In this document: in pieces, positions 34,557-45,905 of the stretch
How positions within the stretch are numbered: position 1 is the stretch's first letter
Layout of the letters: each line of letters opens with the position of its first letter
Assembly: GCA_907163375.1 (NCBI GenBank)
Contig: CAJQUW010011033.1
Span: 1-64,000, forward strand
Reading direction: 5' to 3'
Origin: Prostheceraeus crozeri
Lineage: Eukaryota > Platyhelminthes > Polycladida > Euryleptidae
DNA length: 64,000 nucleotides
Position numbers and translations under genes: made by a program
Notes under the pieces: generated by a model
The model's input: only the letters and a program-made list of their open reading frames with translations
Told to the model about the DNA's origin: nothing
Database searches by the model: none

Positions 34557-34760
34557 CCAGCGGGATATTAGCCTATACACCGCTCTTCCATGTGGCCGAG
34601 TTCCATTTCTCTCACTCTCATTCTTTCGGGGTGAGTGTTTAGCAAGAATGCAAAGCGTGTCTATTTTAAAAGTCTTAGGTTTGACCCGACCTAGATTTGA
34701 ACGCAGGTCTCCCGGACGGAGAGCGAACACTCTAAATCAAGGTCACTGCATCGGTAAAGC
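34557..34760 (-). mobile_element. tRNA-derived SINE
   Basis: On the minus strand a tRNA-like head (GACCTTGATTTAGAGTGTTC ... GGGAGACCTGCGTTCAAATC) includes a B-box-like GCGTTCAAATCTAGG, followed by GGGTCAAACC and a tail AAGACTTTTAAAATAGAC, CTTGCTAAACACTCA and ATGGAACTCGGCCACATG. This head-and-body order matches the widespread tRNA-SINE group of marine invertebrates whose body begins ACCAAAGACTTTAAAAATGG. The match is from memory of that pattern, so the exact family is not named. Confidence 0.6.
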
Positions 34761-36700
34761 TGAACAATAAGATACGTGAAGCCCGAACGAAGTTTCAGCT
34801 AAAATTTCAACAAAATAATACGGTGTTTACCTATATTAAGATCATCACAAAATCTGTTTATGTTTAGCTTTATAGACAAAGGTACATGAACATGATGGTG
34901 TAATCTGAAACATTCCAGGCCAAAATTGATGATTCTAGACTTAGTATTCCTCACTCAATTAATGAGAAAACACAAACATCATTTACAGAAAACTACATTC
35001 TGCTTCCAATTTTCCTGTTGGATTTACTTATGTTATATTTGATAGTGCTGACAAAAGGAATTGGGTGCATTTCAGCCTCACTCCTCATTCTCAGAAAAAA
35101 TTGTGCTAGCGACCGGAATTACTAGCTATCTGTCAGACAGTCAGGCTAGATCCAACGTTAAGTCATCTGATGATTAAGTCATCTGGCAGACGAAGAACAT
35201 CAAGCGGGCGGCCGAGTGTCTTCGATATCATTTGTTTTCTCAAGAACGATTACTAGCATCAATCCTAATTCTACAACTCACCTTTGTGACCAAAGACTGT
35301 TTCAGTGGTTTAGTTATTGCTAAAGCCTATACATAAAGAAGTACAATTTTTGTACAATACATTTGAATTTGCATTAATCCAGCCTGTGACTCGTAGGTCA
35401 TTCTTTGTCCACATAGAACTTGATTGACCGCAGTAAGTAGTAATCACTGAAAGCATCAGTTTTGACGTGTACCTTTGGCAGAATTATTCAATGCAACTTT
35501 TGTAAAAAAAATATAGTTTTCCGCATCACAGATATATTCTGAGTAGACGATTTTACAGCATAGCTCTTTTAAAGTGTAAAACCAGATAAGGAACATAAAA
35601 TATCAATTTAAGAACTATCAAGAGCAACCAGTTCTCATCCATCCAATGTTATCTGGAATATCTCATGATCACAACGGTGAATGAAGAATTGGGGAAGCTG
35701 ACTGGAGTTCCATATGTAACAACGCAGAGCGATTATTGATTGGTGTACTAGTGGCTGTTGTATTCACTCGGCTTGTTGACATTGCCATGGATAATTCCAG
35801 AGCACGGTCGGGGCTATCTGGATGGTTTATATAATCAAAACAACCACAACAATTGCAATGAATACAAGTTAGACAGTATTTACGTAGACGCCTTGATAAA
35901 GCACATAAACGAAATCGTGAAACCTCAAAGAATTGAAGCACTCGATCCGATTTTTGATGGGAATCTCCATTTGAACATTTTGTACTCTCCATGGAATTGT
36001 TGATTACCTACACCACCAGCAAAGCATTGGTAGAAATGGCTTTGCATTCACAACAGTGTGGCAATGAAAACTGTTCAGTATGTCCAGGACCATTGACTGA
36101 TCTGTGTCTACAGCGATTGACTGGTTCTATGGCTGCTGGCTTTTCCAGAGATGTCATCTACCGAAATCTTATTGATCTTCATCGTGACACACAAAGAGAG
36201 CTTAATCAAAAGTAGAAACCATAGAAATCAGACTTCCGCAAACAATAGTGCTTATACAGTTCTATAGGTTTTTGACCGATAAAGAAGCCAATCATCCGCT
36301 TCATATTAAGCATAGACATTTCAACTGCAGAATGACATAGCCGTTCGCAGTATTGACGCTTCGAGTTCATCACTGACATTCCAACAGCAGAATTACCGAA
36401 ATGAGGTGAACTGTTTCCGTTTCAAATGCAATTTGCCACATCAACAGCATAATGAAATACTAGTCAATGGCGATCACACAGCCGCAACAGATAGAAAACT
36501 TTCGAATCGAGAACAACATCTACGTTTCAAGTAAAATCATCTCAACTGAAATTCGATACATCATGCAGATGAATTATGGCTTTACCTGCAAGTTCACGCG
36601 ATAGCAGATGAGCATCTAAGCTTCGCAGTAAATAAGGAAAGAGAAACCCTAATTTTACTCGAAATTGCAATACCAAACATAGATAGAAGATTGCCGTGTA
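34761..36700. other. No recognisable gene; weak ORF at 35991-36215
   Basis: About 1.9 kb of ordinary-composition sequence. Two adjacent rightward frames (35758-36003 and 35991-36215) give a Cys-containing stretch (CGNENCSVCPGPLTDLCLQR) that could be part of an old coding fragment, but there is no family match I can name and no clear splice context. No RNA gene or transposon end is visible. Confidence 0.4.
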
Positions 36701-37092
36701 GGGTACTTCTATTCTTCCCCCCTCCAACATTTTTAAGTTTTCCAAAATCATCAAATTTCGTCAAAGTTTGGGTTTAGAATAGACGATCTGTCACTGAGTG
36801 ACACTGCAACACGGCTGAGAAGTCTTACTTGAACCCTGGGATAAAGGATTGGTCACTTGGATACTCAGTTGGAATACAAGGTACAGCTGTGATCATGAGC
36901 TTCGTGTGATTGTTGTCTACAGACAAATGACCAGCAGTTGTCTAATTCAGAGGCTGTGAATGTTCTACAAGTCAGATAAGAGGAGTTTTACACTCAACGC
37001 TATGCCACGTTAGTGAGAACAAGTAGGAGCAAGAGAAGATCGTTAGCGGGTGTCAACAACACAAATGTGGGGGGGGAGAATAGAAGTACCTA
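36701..37092. mobile_element. C-rich-TIR MITE, about 390 bp
   Basis: Left end GGTACTTCTATTCTTCCCCC and right end GGGGAGAATAGAAGTACC form terminal inverted repeats. Its left 176 bases match 38693-38888 and its right 212 bases match 45534-45775, the two ends of the large element there. So it is an internal-deletion derivative of that element, made of its two ends fused near GGAATACAAGGTACAGC. A TA lies outside each end, which could be the target duplication. Confidence 0.75.
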
Positions 37093-37409
37093 AGGTAAGT
37101 GCCATTGAATTTACGTTGCTGACTCTCAGAGCAATACAATTCATAGTCACTTGGAAGCTTGTCCATACATTCAAAATCGTCCAACTCATCGGGTAGATGA
37201 TCGATGTTCCGATAAAGCACGAAGTGTTGTTTTTGATGAAGTTGGATATGTAACAATTCTGCAATTGGTTGAAATATTCGAAAAATCAATGGTGGCTCAG
37301 AAGGAAGCATTTTTCCACGGTACGACTCAAATTTTGCGTCAACTGGCCAATGCGATGAACAAACTCCCATATTGCGAGTGATGCCACTCTTTTTGATTAG
37401 ATTTGGCAA
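37093..37409 (-). pseudogene. THAP-like transposase fragment
   Basis: A leftward fragment of about 105 codons. The start reads GVCSSHWPVDAKFESYRGK followed by PSEPPLIF, the C-terminal half of a THAP-type zinc finger (CxxHW ... P-x-x-PP-x-hF) as found in P-element-like transposases and related mobile genes. The rest is charged and helical. The C-terminus runs straight into the MITE, which has probably inserted in it. No start or catalytic region is visible nearby, so this is a broken remnant. Confidence 0.5.
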
Positions 37410-38688
37410 TACCGCAAGTCATTTCCTCAGCTCCTCTTTGTTTCGCTGATGAAAAGATTTCTGCTAAATTTACATCACGGCTTCATGGTGCCTCTGACTT
37501 TCGTAGCTGTGCCGACCAGTGATAATCCAGTAGGGGCCTACTCTATTGCAACAAGCGACGTATACACACTGAATCCTTACTTGTCTTTCGCTGTTGAAGA
37601 ATGATTAATTGCATTTCCAATCACGTAGTGATTTACAAGCTCATAGAATTAGTATAACAGATTATTAACTCTGACTTACAATTTTGCTAAAAGCTTGCTC
37701 TATGACTGCAAGAGCAGCAAAGTCCAATAACTAAAAACTGGGTCATTGAGTAGGTCACCACATGGTGCATTGAGATTCTCCGCCCATTCAATTAATTCGC
37801 GCTCACCGTATCTCCAACAAATGTAGAAGATTAAACAATCCAAATCTGTGGGACCTGTATCAGTTGGTGGGGCTGTACATCTCTGAACTCGCTGCAACAG
37901 CTCTACTTTATTCATGCGCAATCATGAGTCACCTGACAAGAGAAGCATGTATGTGGATGGCAATTGAAAAGAAAGCATTCTCAGATCTGAAGGAAACATT
38001 TGCTTTTTATTGATATGTATAGCCTATGAATTAGACTATAGTGTGACTGAAGGCTGACTGTTTCGGAGATGCAAAAGCAGCGAGTGAAATTTTTAAGGGG
38101 CTTATCCCTCACTCCGTCCTTGTACCTGTGCATAGACTTGCGTCATTCTTTTTTCCAAACGGCTGGCCTTTTACAAATGACTGTACGTCCTTCTAATGTG
38201 TCGCATTTTCAACTTGGCTAATGGAGGAATTAAATCGGATGCTTGATTGATTGGCTGTAGTTGGATTCATGCAACAGGGCTTGCAGAATGTGCGCAGCAC
38301 GTCTTTGTCAGGTGTAGATAAGGATTGAATTGAGAAGATGCTGAAGTGAATGACGGATATGCTTCTTCGAAGCTAAACAGACTTAAAGCGTTGGACAAAT
38401 TTTGATTACCAATTATCATTTTTATCTGTCGATCGATGTTTGATACTAATTTTCTGTTCTTCTGTGTCTGTATTAACTTACTTAATACTAGATGTTGATT
38501 GTTAAGCTTAGACAGGATGCTTTATGATTAGTGTACATCAATTATTTGTAATTTTTGCATTTAACTTCCTTGTAACTTCACTTATAGCCTGGTAGTCAAT
38601 TCATGATCTGGGACAGAGCAAGAGCAAGTTCAGTTAAAAAATCTTGCGGTTGACTATTCTCTTTAAGTAGACGGATATTTCTTTCTAA
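37410..38688. other. No recognisable gene
   Basis: About 1.3 kb. A 73-codon leftward frame at 37700-37921 (with DLDCLIFYICWRYGERELIEW) looks protein-like, and may be another decayed transposase piece, but I cannot assign it. No repeats or RNA genes seen. Confidence 0.4.
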
Positions 38689-39145
38689 ACGGCAATCGGT
38701 ACTTCTTTCTTCCCCCCCCCCCCCCAACATGTTTAAGTTTTCCAAAATCATCAAATTTCGTCAAAGTTAGTCATATTGGGTATAGAATAGACTTGATCTG
38801 TCAGTGAGCGACACTACAACACCACTTGGAAATCTTACTTGAACCGTGGGATAAAGGATTGGTCCCTTGGATACTCAGTTGGAATCACAGAATTAAATAT
38901 TTTGTTTATCTGCATCGGTTTGCAAGAAGTGTGATTCATTCGAAATCGCCGGCACATCGAGGAACCTATTAAGTGGGCAAAAAGGAATTCCTGATACCTC
39001 ACATAGATAAGAAAAAAGTCGTGCGTCGTTTGAGGATTAATGTGAGTTCCAGCAAAGTGCTTCGATTGCCGCAATTCCTTCAGATTCGAAGAATTCAGAT
39101 CATTGCGCACAAGTTTTCTAAATAATGTTGGCCCTTCACGCTGGT

Positions 39146-39348
39146 GCTGAATCAACATTCAGTCAGCTTTTAGTACCCATCCAAAATATTGATATAAGCT
39201 TATTCGTTGACAGAATCACTGTCTAAGATGAAAAATCGGAAAATAAAAAAAATCGTTGCCGGAGATCAAGAGATACAGAGTGTTCAATAATCAATCGATA
39301 TTGATCAATTGATTGATTCTGAGACAAAATGGATTTTTTGGCTACATT
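39146..39348 (+). repeat. Left TIR of the 3.7-kb transposon
   Basis: Starts GCTGAATCAACATTCAGTCA, ends at ATGGATTTTTTGGCTACAT. Matches the reverse complement of 42603-42807 with a few substitutions and small indels. It carries the nested palindrome CAATCGATATTGATCAATTG. Confidence 0.85.
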
Positions 39349-39817
39349 ATTTTATTATGATGCTTGTAGTTTTATTACTGATGCTTAGCTTTTTTGTCAA
39401 TTGCATTCATGAACTTTCCCTGAACTGTCGTCAGCTGATGAAACAAATGCGTGTCGATTTAGAAAATGAATTTATTTTCATAATTTGAAAACATTTGAGT
39501 CAGAGTCAGACGTGTGTGCTGGCGTACTCTGAAACTGCACGCAAAAGTTGCTGTCCAAAACGAGGATTAGATGCATAAATTTTCCATCTGTTCCACGAAG
39601 AAAATTCAATGTCTGAATGTACTGCCTCAGAGGCTTGCTCTGACCAATTTCCCAGTCCAGAGCATCTTGTTCTACAGAAGTCGTAGACGTGATGCAACAC
39701 TACATGCACTTTTGGTGCAATGTTGATGTTCAATTTGCTGAATGCATTGCCAAATTCTTGAATCCTCTGCTTAGCGTCAGGTCTCAACTCCTTTCCATAG
39801 CATGATTTTATGGTCAC

Positions 39818-40458
39818 GTTTCAAAAAGAAAAACGGTCTCTCCCTTTGTTTCGACACGTAGTGTTTATTTTTGCAAATGACAATAAAAACCCGACGCGTT
39901 TCGTCCTGGTGGACAGTGTCAAGGGTGCTGGCGGTTCTTGTGAGATTACAAAAGTATTATATACTGCCTGCTGTGTAATGGGAACTCATCAGATCAGTTC
40001 ATGACGACGGTTTATTTTTGGCATGTTCAACGCAATACAGCGTGCTTCGGCCATCTTAGTTGCAATCGCTGTTCTTTGCTTATCCATGATGGTGCAGTTG
40101 AAATTATTGATGGTCATCACTTCATCGGAATGTACTGTTAAATTTTGTTCACTAAGGGCGCTTTTTCTGTCTCTGTTTCTCAAGCTGCGTTCATGTTCTT
40201 GAACTCGATATCGGAAGGGTCTACACGTTTGACCAATGTAAAACTCGTGACATAGCAAGCACGTGAACTTATAAACCAAGTGCTTGTCAGTACATCTGTA
40301 CTTCGGTCCAATGTCTTTACATACATAGCATGCGCAGTCATTTTTATTATCTCCTTGACACTGTCCACAGGACGAAATGCGTCGGGTTTTTATTGTCATT
40401 TACAAAAATAAACACTACGTGTCGAAACAAAGGGAGAGACCGTTTTTCATTTTGAAAC
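39818..40458 (-). mobile_element. Penelope-like element fragment with inverted ends
   Basis: A 641-base insertion in the transposase gene. Both ends are the same ~108-base sequence in opposite orientation: GTTTCAAAAAGAAAAACGGT ... AATAAAAACCCGACGCGTTT ... GGACAGTGTCAAG at left and its reverse complement at right (40349-40458). Read on the minus strand, GTCCACCAGGACGAAACGCG is the stem-II/GAAAC part of a hammerhead-type motif as found in PLE terminal repeats, though the CUGANGA box is degenerate. Between the ends is a GIY-YIG endonuclease frame and no reverse transcriptase. Confidence 0.8.
39989..40399 (-). CDS. GIY-YIG endonuclease domain of a PLE
   Basis: 136 codons, leftward. The GIY-YIG core is YKFTCLLCHEFYIGQTCRPF, followed by RYRVQEHERSLRNRD with the conserved Arg and by the His/Glu region HSDEVMTINNF and AEARCIALNMPKINRRHELI. 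In PLEs this domain cuts the target DNA for priming and is fused to the reverse transcriptase; here only the endonuclease part is left, preceded by CQGDNKNDCACYVC, the Cys linker that joins RT and endonuclease. The same family is present as a remnant at 54330-54597 (shared KSALSE, EVMTI, NRRHELI). Confidence 0.8.
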   Translation of the reverse strand: MTIKTRRISSCGQCQGDNKNDCACYVCKDIGPKYRCTDKHLVYKFTCLLCHEFYIGQTCRPFRYRVQEHERSLRNRDRKSALSEQNLTVHSDEVMTINNFNCTIMDKQRTAIATKMAEARCIALNMPKINRRHELI

Positions 40459-42602
40459 ATGACTTTGAAGAACCTCCCGTACCGACAGATGCTGACCATG
40501 ATTTTATCACTGCTTTGAAGCTTTCAAATGCTGCTACGTAATTCTCGTAAGGACAATGCAAATCTCGCAGTAGCTTTGCGTTGTCCGGAAGTACCATACA
40601 GGCATTTCCATTGAAAATGTCACCTTGTCGTTCTTGTAGTTGGACGTTGCTCTTCTTGAGCCATTCTGCTGCGCCAGTTCTCCATACCTCGGTAAGACCT
40701 CTGTACATGTGAGTAACGGGTCCGATGAGTAAATGTAGCTCTGGCGGAGCAAATACATCGAGAACTCGAACATCTGGATTCATCGTAATCACAGAAGGAT
40801 GGATGACGCTGCCATGATTTTTCGCGTCGGCTTTGTGTTGACCAGATTGATACCAGTTCCAAAAGAGCTGATTTATACTGCCGAATGTTCTTGTGTTCCC
40901 TTTCAGGTTCATTCTCAAGTTCTTTATCCACATCGCACCATACGCGCGGATGACATGAGCCGTGACCCATGAGACCAAGAAAGATATTTATTAGCTTTAG
41001 ATCTGCAGCAATGGTCCACTTTGGGCTATTCAAATTCAAATTGAGTCTCTGCCAAATGAGCTTGCAATTGACGTAGCTTTCCGGAACATCATGAACAAAT
41101 GGCTATGATGAGCAGTCTCTTGACACTAGAATCCTTCTTTGACTTTATTGCAACTCCTTCAGCATATTTTGAACGATTTCCGTGATTATCTTCATGTTGT
41201 GCATCATGCAAAGTTATGCAGAACTTTAAGAAGTTGCCACCTCCATCTATTCCAACCTTGACGTAATCATATGTTTTGGCACGGAACTCTTCAACTTTTC
41301 CAATCAATCCTGATACGTCGTTGCAATACACAAGAGATTTTTCTTCCCAGTCGCATTCACTGTTCTTGTTCTCTTTAATTAGAAACTTGACGTCTTCCTT
41401 TACAAAGAAGTCAGACAGTTGGTGGTTGATTTCAAAAAGAGATTCTTTTAAGCGAGACTGAACTGCGTTACGGCTATTGGCTGCTGTTCGAATATGATTC
41501 GCCAACTTCAGAGTCTCGTTTCGGCTCAAATTCATGTCGTTTTGAATAGCACTGATATTTTCGGAAGATAATAAAGTTCTTGCTTGGTTGTTTGGCGGTG
41601 GGGATCGAAGCAGAGTGATTGGCCTTCCTGCACATGTTGATAGTATCAAACAGCTTGCATTTGATTGTCCATCAGCCTTTTCCTTAATGATTCGTGCTGC
41701 AATTCTCCTGCAGTTCTCCTTCGAATTAGGTGAACCCTCACTTGCCATTCTGTGCAAATTCTGAACCCTTGACGTCTTGCAGCATTTGTGGGAAAGGCCT
41801 CGCCCAATTTCTGATAGAGAACTACTGCAGAGGCGCATGATCTCTTCTTTGCTTTTATGGATGCTTTCATTCCGAGGTTGGCATGGCATCGCAGTTGCTC
41901 CACGAGCAGCACTGAGTCCAAGTGGAACAGACTGTGCAATTTCACAGACAAGACACTGACACGGCGATGAAGCTGATGCACGGGTTCTGACTTGATACAA
42001 TCGTGAATGATCGGCGATAGGTATATCCAAGGTATATCCTTCCTCTGTCTTTTATTTGGATGATCAAATTCATTAAGAGCGCGGACACACGTCGGACATA
42101 GCACATTAGGTAGTCTTTCATCCTGTTGATCCAGTCCTTCAATCACATGATTCTGAATTTTATACCATAGCGACGGAGTCAGAGATCGAAATGTGTTGTT
42201 GTCTTTCTTTGCTTTTGAGAAGCATAGCAAGCAGACCCTTCTTCGACACTGTTCGTGTGACGGAGGCATTTTACCAACTGTGCGATCAAGCAATTAGTGA
42301 TTGCTTTTCATTCGGTGGCGGGATTGAGGGTGACTCACAATGGTTCGTAGAATGAACAAAGGCCGCTCATTGTTGAAAGTGATATGAAAGCTATCAATTG
42401 CGACACCAATACGTTGACTAAGACAAGTGACAAATCTGAAAAATGCAAATTGCAACTTAGCAAATGTTTGCAATCACAATTATTCAATTAATTGTATAAG
42501 TATCGATCAGTCCGAATCTCAAGATCTCTGTCACTGGTGTTGTAATTTCACACATATTCGCATAAAGAACAAATAGAGAATTGGAAAATGAAATGATTGC
42601 AC

Positions 42603-42807
42603 ATGTAGCCAAGAAAAAATCCATTTTGTCTCAGAATCAATCAATTGATCAATATCGATTGATTATTGAACACGCTGTATCTCTTGATCTTCGGCAACGA
42701 TTTTTTATATTTTCCGATTTTTCATCTTAGACAGTGATTCTGTCAACGAATAAGCTTATACCAATATTTTGTATGGGCACTAAAAGCTGACTAAATGTTG
42801 ATTCAGC
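42603..42807 (-). repeat. Right TIR of the 3.7-kb transposon
   Basis: Reverse complement of the left TIR. The outermost bases are GATTCAGC (42800-42807). Confidence 0.85.
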
Positions 42808-43185
42808 CCCACTGTGCCCACCGATCATTATTAAAAAAGGTAGCAGGCGTACGAAAATTAGTTCACTTGATGATTTCACATCCTCTCCTCGGCATTGCTC
42901 ACTGTATAATGCATACATTGAATCGAAGCCAGGCATCGACATGTGCTTTGGTGTGTGCGAAGTGATATCACAGCACGCACGCATCTCTCACTGGCTCGGT
43001 GTCCTCTGCTGACAGCTTATTGTTTGCCATTTCAATTTGTTTGCAAGCGATACACGAATTATCCATTCGAGAAGGAGCAAGTTGTCTAATTCTGTAATGT
43101 GCATTTTGATATGAAGGCTAGATATGATTCTTCCTTTCTAGGAAACCGAAGTGAGCGCAGATGATTTAATTCTGTGGTTAGAATC

Positions 43186-45522
43186 AGGGCTGTGGAGCCG
43201 GAGCCGAGCCGGAGCCTTAAGGAGCCGATGGTTTTGGTCGGAGCCGGAGCCGGAGCCGATTTATCACAAAGGCTCCGGCTCCGATAGTTTGAGCTTTGAT
43301 ATAAATCTAGAATTTTGAAAGTTATTAATTGGCATCATAAAAAAATTAAATCATTTGAAATCTAAAGATATGTCTTTTAAGTATACCAATGATCTGTCCT
43401 CCACGATATCTTTCTTTGCAGTTGCCGCCTTCTTTTGTATTATTTATTATATATTTACACACATGTGTAATATTTTTTTATTGCATATGTTTCGTAAGAC
43501 TAATTTCCATATTGACAACGTATTCTCCAAAATCCATTAATTTGAAGACTTGTTATATGCATGCTAACTAGATGATTGTAGATTCCTAGCGACAAGTCGC
43601 CAGTCATTTATGTACACATTTCCAGTTCAGTCAGCAAAGATAATATAGCTACATTTCTTGCGCAATGTCTTAAATCTAATACGGTTACTATGTAGGCTAT
43701 CATCTATCGGTATGGCTACTGGCATCTGTGACAATGCCAATTTCCTTAGATTGTATTGTAGGCTCTTGTGCAGTCCCCCCACCTACATTTTTCAAAACAA
43801 TCGATTATTCAATTTGATCAATTTTGATTGGAGGGATAACTCTTCACACTCACACGAATGACCTGACTACAAGTCCTCACATGGCTATAGCAATAAGCGA
43901 CCCAGCCACTTCTAGTAGCGCCCTATTATTTTAAAGGTATCTCATTCACAATGAATTTCCTTTGACTTCAAAATTCAAAGGGTATATTTCAATGCGAAAA
44001 ACGCGAAGGCAAATTACAATGTTGACCTGCTGACGAAGTTTGCGACCATGACATCGCAATTACCCACGTAGACTTTTACAACAGCACGGAATGCTTCACT
44101 CAAACCGGTGATGCTGAAACGGACATCTAATGGTGCTGCATCTTTTGACCAGAGAAAAAATGGGGGGGGGGGAGGGCTGCACAAGAGCCGTATCGTGTAA
44201 TAATATTTCCCCAAATGTCATAGACCTGTGGATTTCAAGAATTTTCATTATTATTTTTTCCGTCTGTCAACACTTTATGTTGATATCATGCTGACTTATA
44301 TGTAAACAATAAAAAAAGACTGAGACGCTCTCAATAATGGCGCCTTTTGACCTCCCTTTTCTATTGTCTGTGACATTAAACCGCACGCGCATTCGAAAGC
44401 TAGCAAAGTAGATGGGATTTCTGCTCGGTGCTCGCAGTCAAATTTTTATCATGCATAGCACCCTGCAACATACTGTGTGATACTCCGAGTTCAGTTTCAT
44501 CAGCCTAACCATCATCAGAGGAATAGTGGTAATGTGTTATACATAAATTGAATATAATAATATACATGAATCATTGATGAATTATGTAGTGCAACTTTAC
44601 GCCATAATGAAAAATACGAAATTAATATAATGTAAGTTAGGCCTTAACTTATTAAGTATGCTGCATAGAATTACAAAACTTGTCCTAAATTAGATATTTT
44701 TAATTTTTTTAAATATAATTTTCAATTGTACATTTCTAGCCTACACTGCAATGAGGCTATCTAAATTACAATTTCTACAGATGATGAGTCGTGGGCTACC
44801 CACCGATCATATTATTCATGGACCAACAGACTATTGAATAAAGGCAATAACAAATAACAATAACAACCTAAGCTAGCCTATATACACTTTAATATTCAAT
44901 AAAGCAATTGATATCTTTATTGATACGGTATACATTATTTGGCTGTATAGCCGATACCCTTTCCATGTTCGAGTAGATACAGGCCCTATAAGCTATTTAG
45001 AGGCATACGCTATCCAGTTTCATATTCAAGCTTTGTTAAAAAGCTTATACTACTATTCGGCCCCTGTGACGGCTATTTTAGGTATATCATCATCAATCAT
45101 GTGGTCTTATTTAATGTAGCCTCGTAAGTAGACTGGTTGCAGGCTAGGCCAATTTATAAGCCAGTGCGGGAAATCTTTATCTAATTTAACCAATCCTGGC
45201 TATAACTTTATTTTATCTTTCAGAGATAGTCAATTCATGCAAAAATATATGACAAGTATGTTATTTGTCAATATATTAGGCTATTATCATTTTTATTATT
45301 AACTTAAGTCGTTGCTTGTTAATGAAAACTAATTTGATGATTGTAGCAAGCCTCTAAAGGCCACACCGTTATCCAAAAAACCCGTTCAACGGATCCAGGA
45401 TAACCAGCATAGATAGAACCTGAATTTGAAGTCGGAGCCGGAGCCGAGCCGGAGCCTTTCACATCAGTGTCGTGGAGCCGGAGCCGGAGCCGATGAGATA
45501 ACGCATCGGCTGCACAGCCCTG
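43186..45522. mobile_element. hAT transposon, non-autonomous, with 8-bp TSD
   Basis: Left end CAGGGCTGTGGAGCCGGAGC and right end (reverse complement) CAGGGCTGTGCAGCCGATGC are hAT-type ends. The 8-base duplication GTTAGAAT stands at 43178-43185 and 45523-45530. Near both ends are runs of the hexamer GGAGCC on both strands (43195-43290 and 45430-45492). I find no transposase frame in the 2.3 kb, which is AT-rich and holds only short ORFs, so it relies on a relative for movement. It carries a younger MITE at 43761-44189 and itself sits in the 38.7-45.8 kb transposon. Confidence 0.9.
43761..44189. mobile_element. MITE inside the hAT element
   Basis: Ends GGCTCTTGTGCAGTCCCCCC and GGGGGAGGGCTGCACAAGAGCC are inverted repeats. 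Behind the C-run the left end reads CACCTACATTTTTCAAAACA, similar to the CAACATTTTTAAGTTTTCC of the 36.7- and 38.7-kb elements, so the two families share a subterminal region but differ in the outer 14 bases. About 430 bases, no coding capacity. The position inside the hAT makes it the youngest layer here. Confidence 0.75.
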
Positions 45523-45780
45523 GTTAGAATACCAGGTACAGCTGGTAATCACGAACTTAATGTGATTGTTGTCTACAGACAAATGACTAGGCTTAGCAGT
45601 TGTCTAATTCTGAGGCTGTAAATGTTCTACAAGTCAGATAAGAGGAGTTTTACACACTCAACATGCCACGCTAGTGAGAACAAATAGAAGCAAGAGAAGA
45701 TCGGTGACGATGCAACACTTCCGGGTGTCAACAACACAAATGTGGGGGGGGAGAAGAATAGAAGTACCGATAATTCTATT

Positions 45781-45905
45781 GTGAATGTAGTTTGATGCCC
45801 AAGCTGCGATTTCAGGTGACTTGATTGGAATTTCATAAACGCGTTTGGGATTTTCGTAGCCCAAAGAATGATATTATGTCTATTCACCATCGTATTCATA
45901 TGAAA
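45781..45905 (-). pseudogene. Tc1/mariner-like transposase fragment
   Basis: Leftward remnant with VNRHNIILWATKIPN and, in the next frame, YENPKRVYEIPIKSPEIAAW and NYIHNRIIG. This is the pattern NRxNxxxWGxENPxxxxExPxxSPxVxVWxxxxxxxIIGP of the middle of Tc/mariner-class transposases. About 40 codons only, with a frame change, ending where the large TIR transposon begins. No ends are visible. Confidence 0.5.

Larger units (their letters stand above)
39506..42293 (-). pseudogene. Transposase-like gene of the 3.7-kb element
   Basis: Leftward gene in pieces: 41646-42293, 41089-42030, 40620-41039 / 40415-40978, then, past the PLE fragment, 39506-39817. The start has a two-part Cys finger (RRRVCLLCFSKAK and LPNVLCPTCVRAL). 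Candidate acidic triad of an RNase-H fold: D in VGIDGGGNFLKF, D in WTIAADLKLINIFLGL, E in GLGNWSEQASEAVHSDI. The PKVHVVLHHVYDFC block before the last is a known hallmark of a very abundant, unnamed gene family in cnidarians and other aquatic invertebrates. Frame changes near 41.9, 41.1 and 40.9 kb and the PLE insertion make it dead. The triad is inferred by eye. Confidence 0.7.
39146..42807 (-). mobile_element. 3.7-kb TIR transposon with D-D-E gene
   Basis: Inverted repeats of about 203 bases bound it: 39146-39348 and 42603-42807. They start GCTGAATCAACATTYAGTCA and contain AATCAATCGATATTGATCAA. Between them lies one leftward gene remnant (39506-42293) split by a PLE fragment. The arms differ at only a few positions, suggesting a fairly recent insertion. 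Its place inside the larger transposon's coding region shows it came later. A target duplication is not evident. Confidence 0.8.
38689..45780. mobile_element. Large TIR transposon, twice interrupted
   Basis: Left end ATCGGTACTTCTTTCTTCCC (38689) and right end GAAGAATAGAAGTACCGAT (to 45780) are inverted repeats of the same family as the MITE at 36701. What remains of the element is 38689-39145, 42808-43185 and 45523-45780; the rest is younger insertions (39146-42807 and 43186-45522). Leftward frames at 38835-39145 (REGPTLFRKLVRNDLNSSNL) and 42808-42984 (FDSMYALYSEQC) are probably two pieces of its decayed transposase, split by the first insertion. No target duplication could be confirmed around the ends. 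The superfamily is unknown; the fragment of THAP type nearby hints at, but does not prove, a P-like origin. Confidence 0.65.

Noticed and set aside
34690-34760. A functional tRNA gene on the minus strand
   Set aside because: The A-box part is irregular, no good cloverleaf forms, and the head runs into a SINE body.
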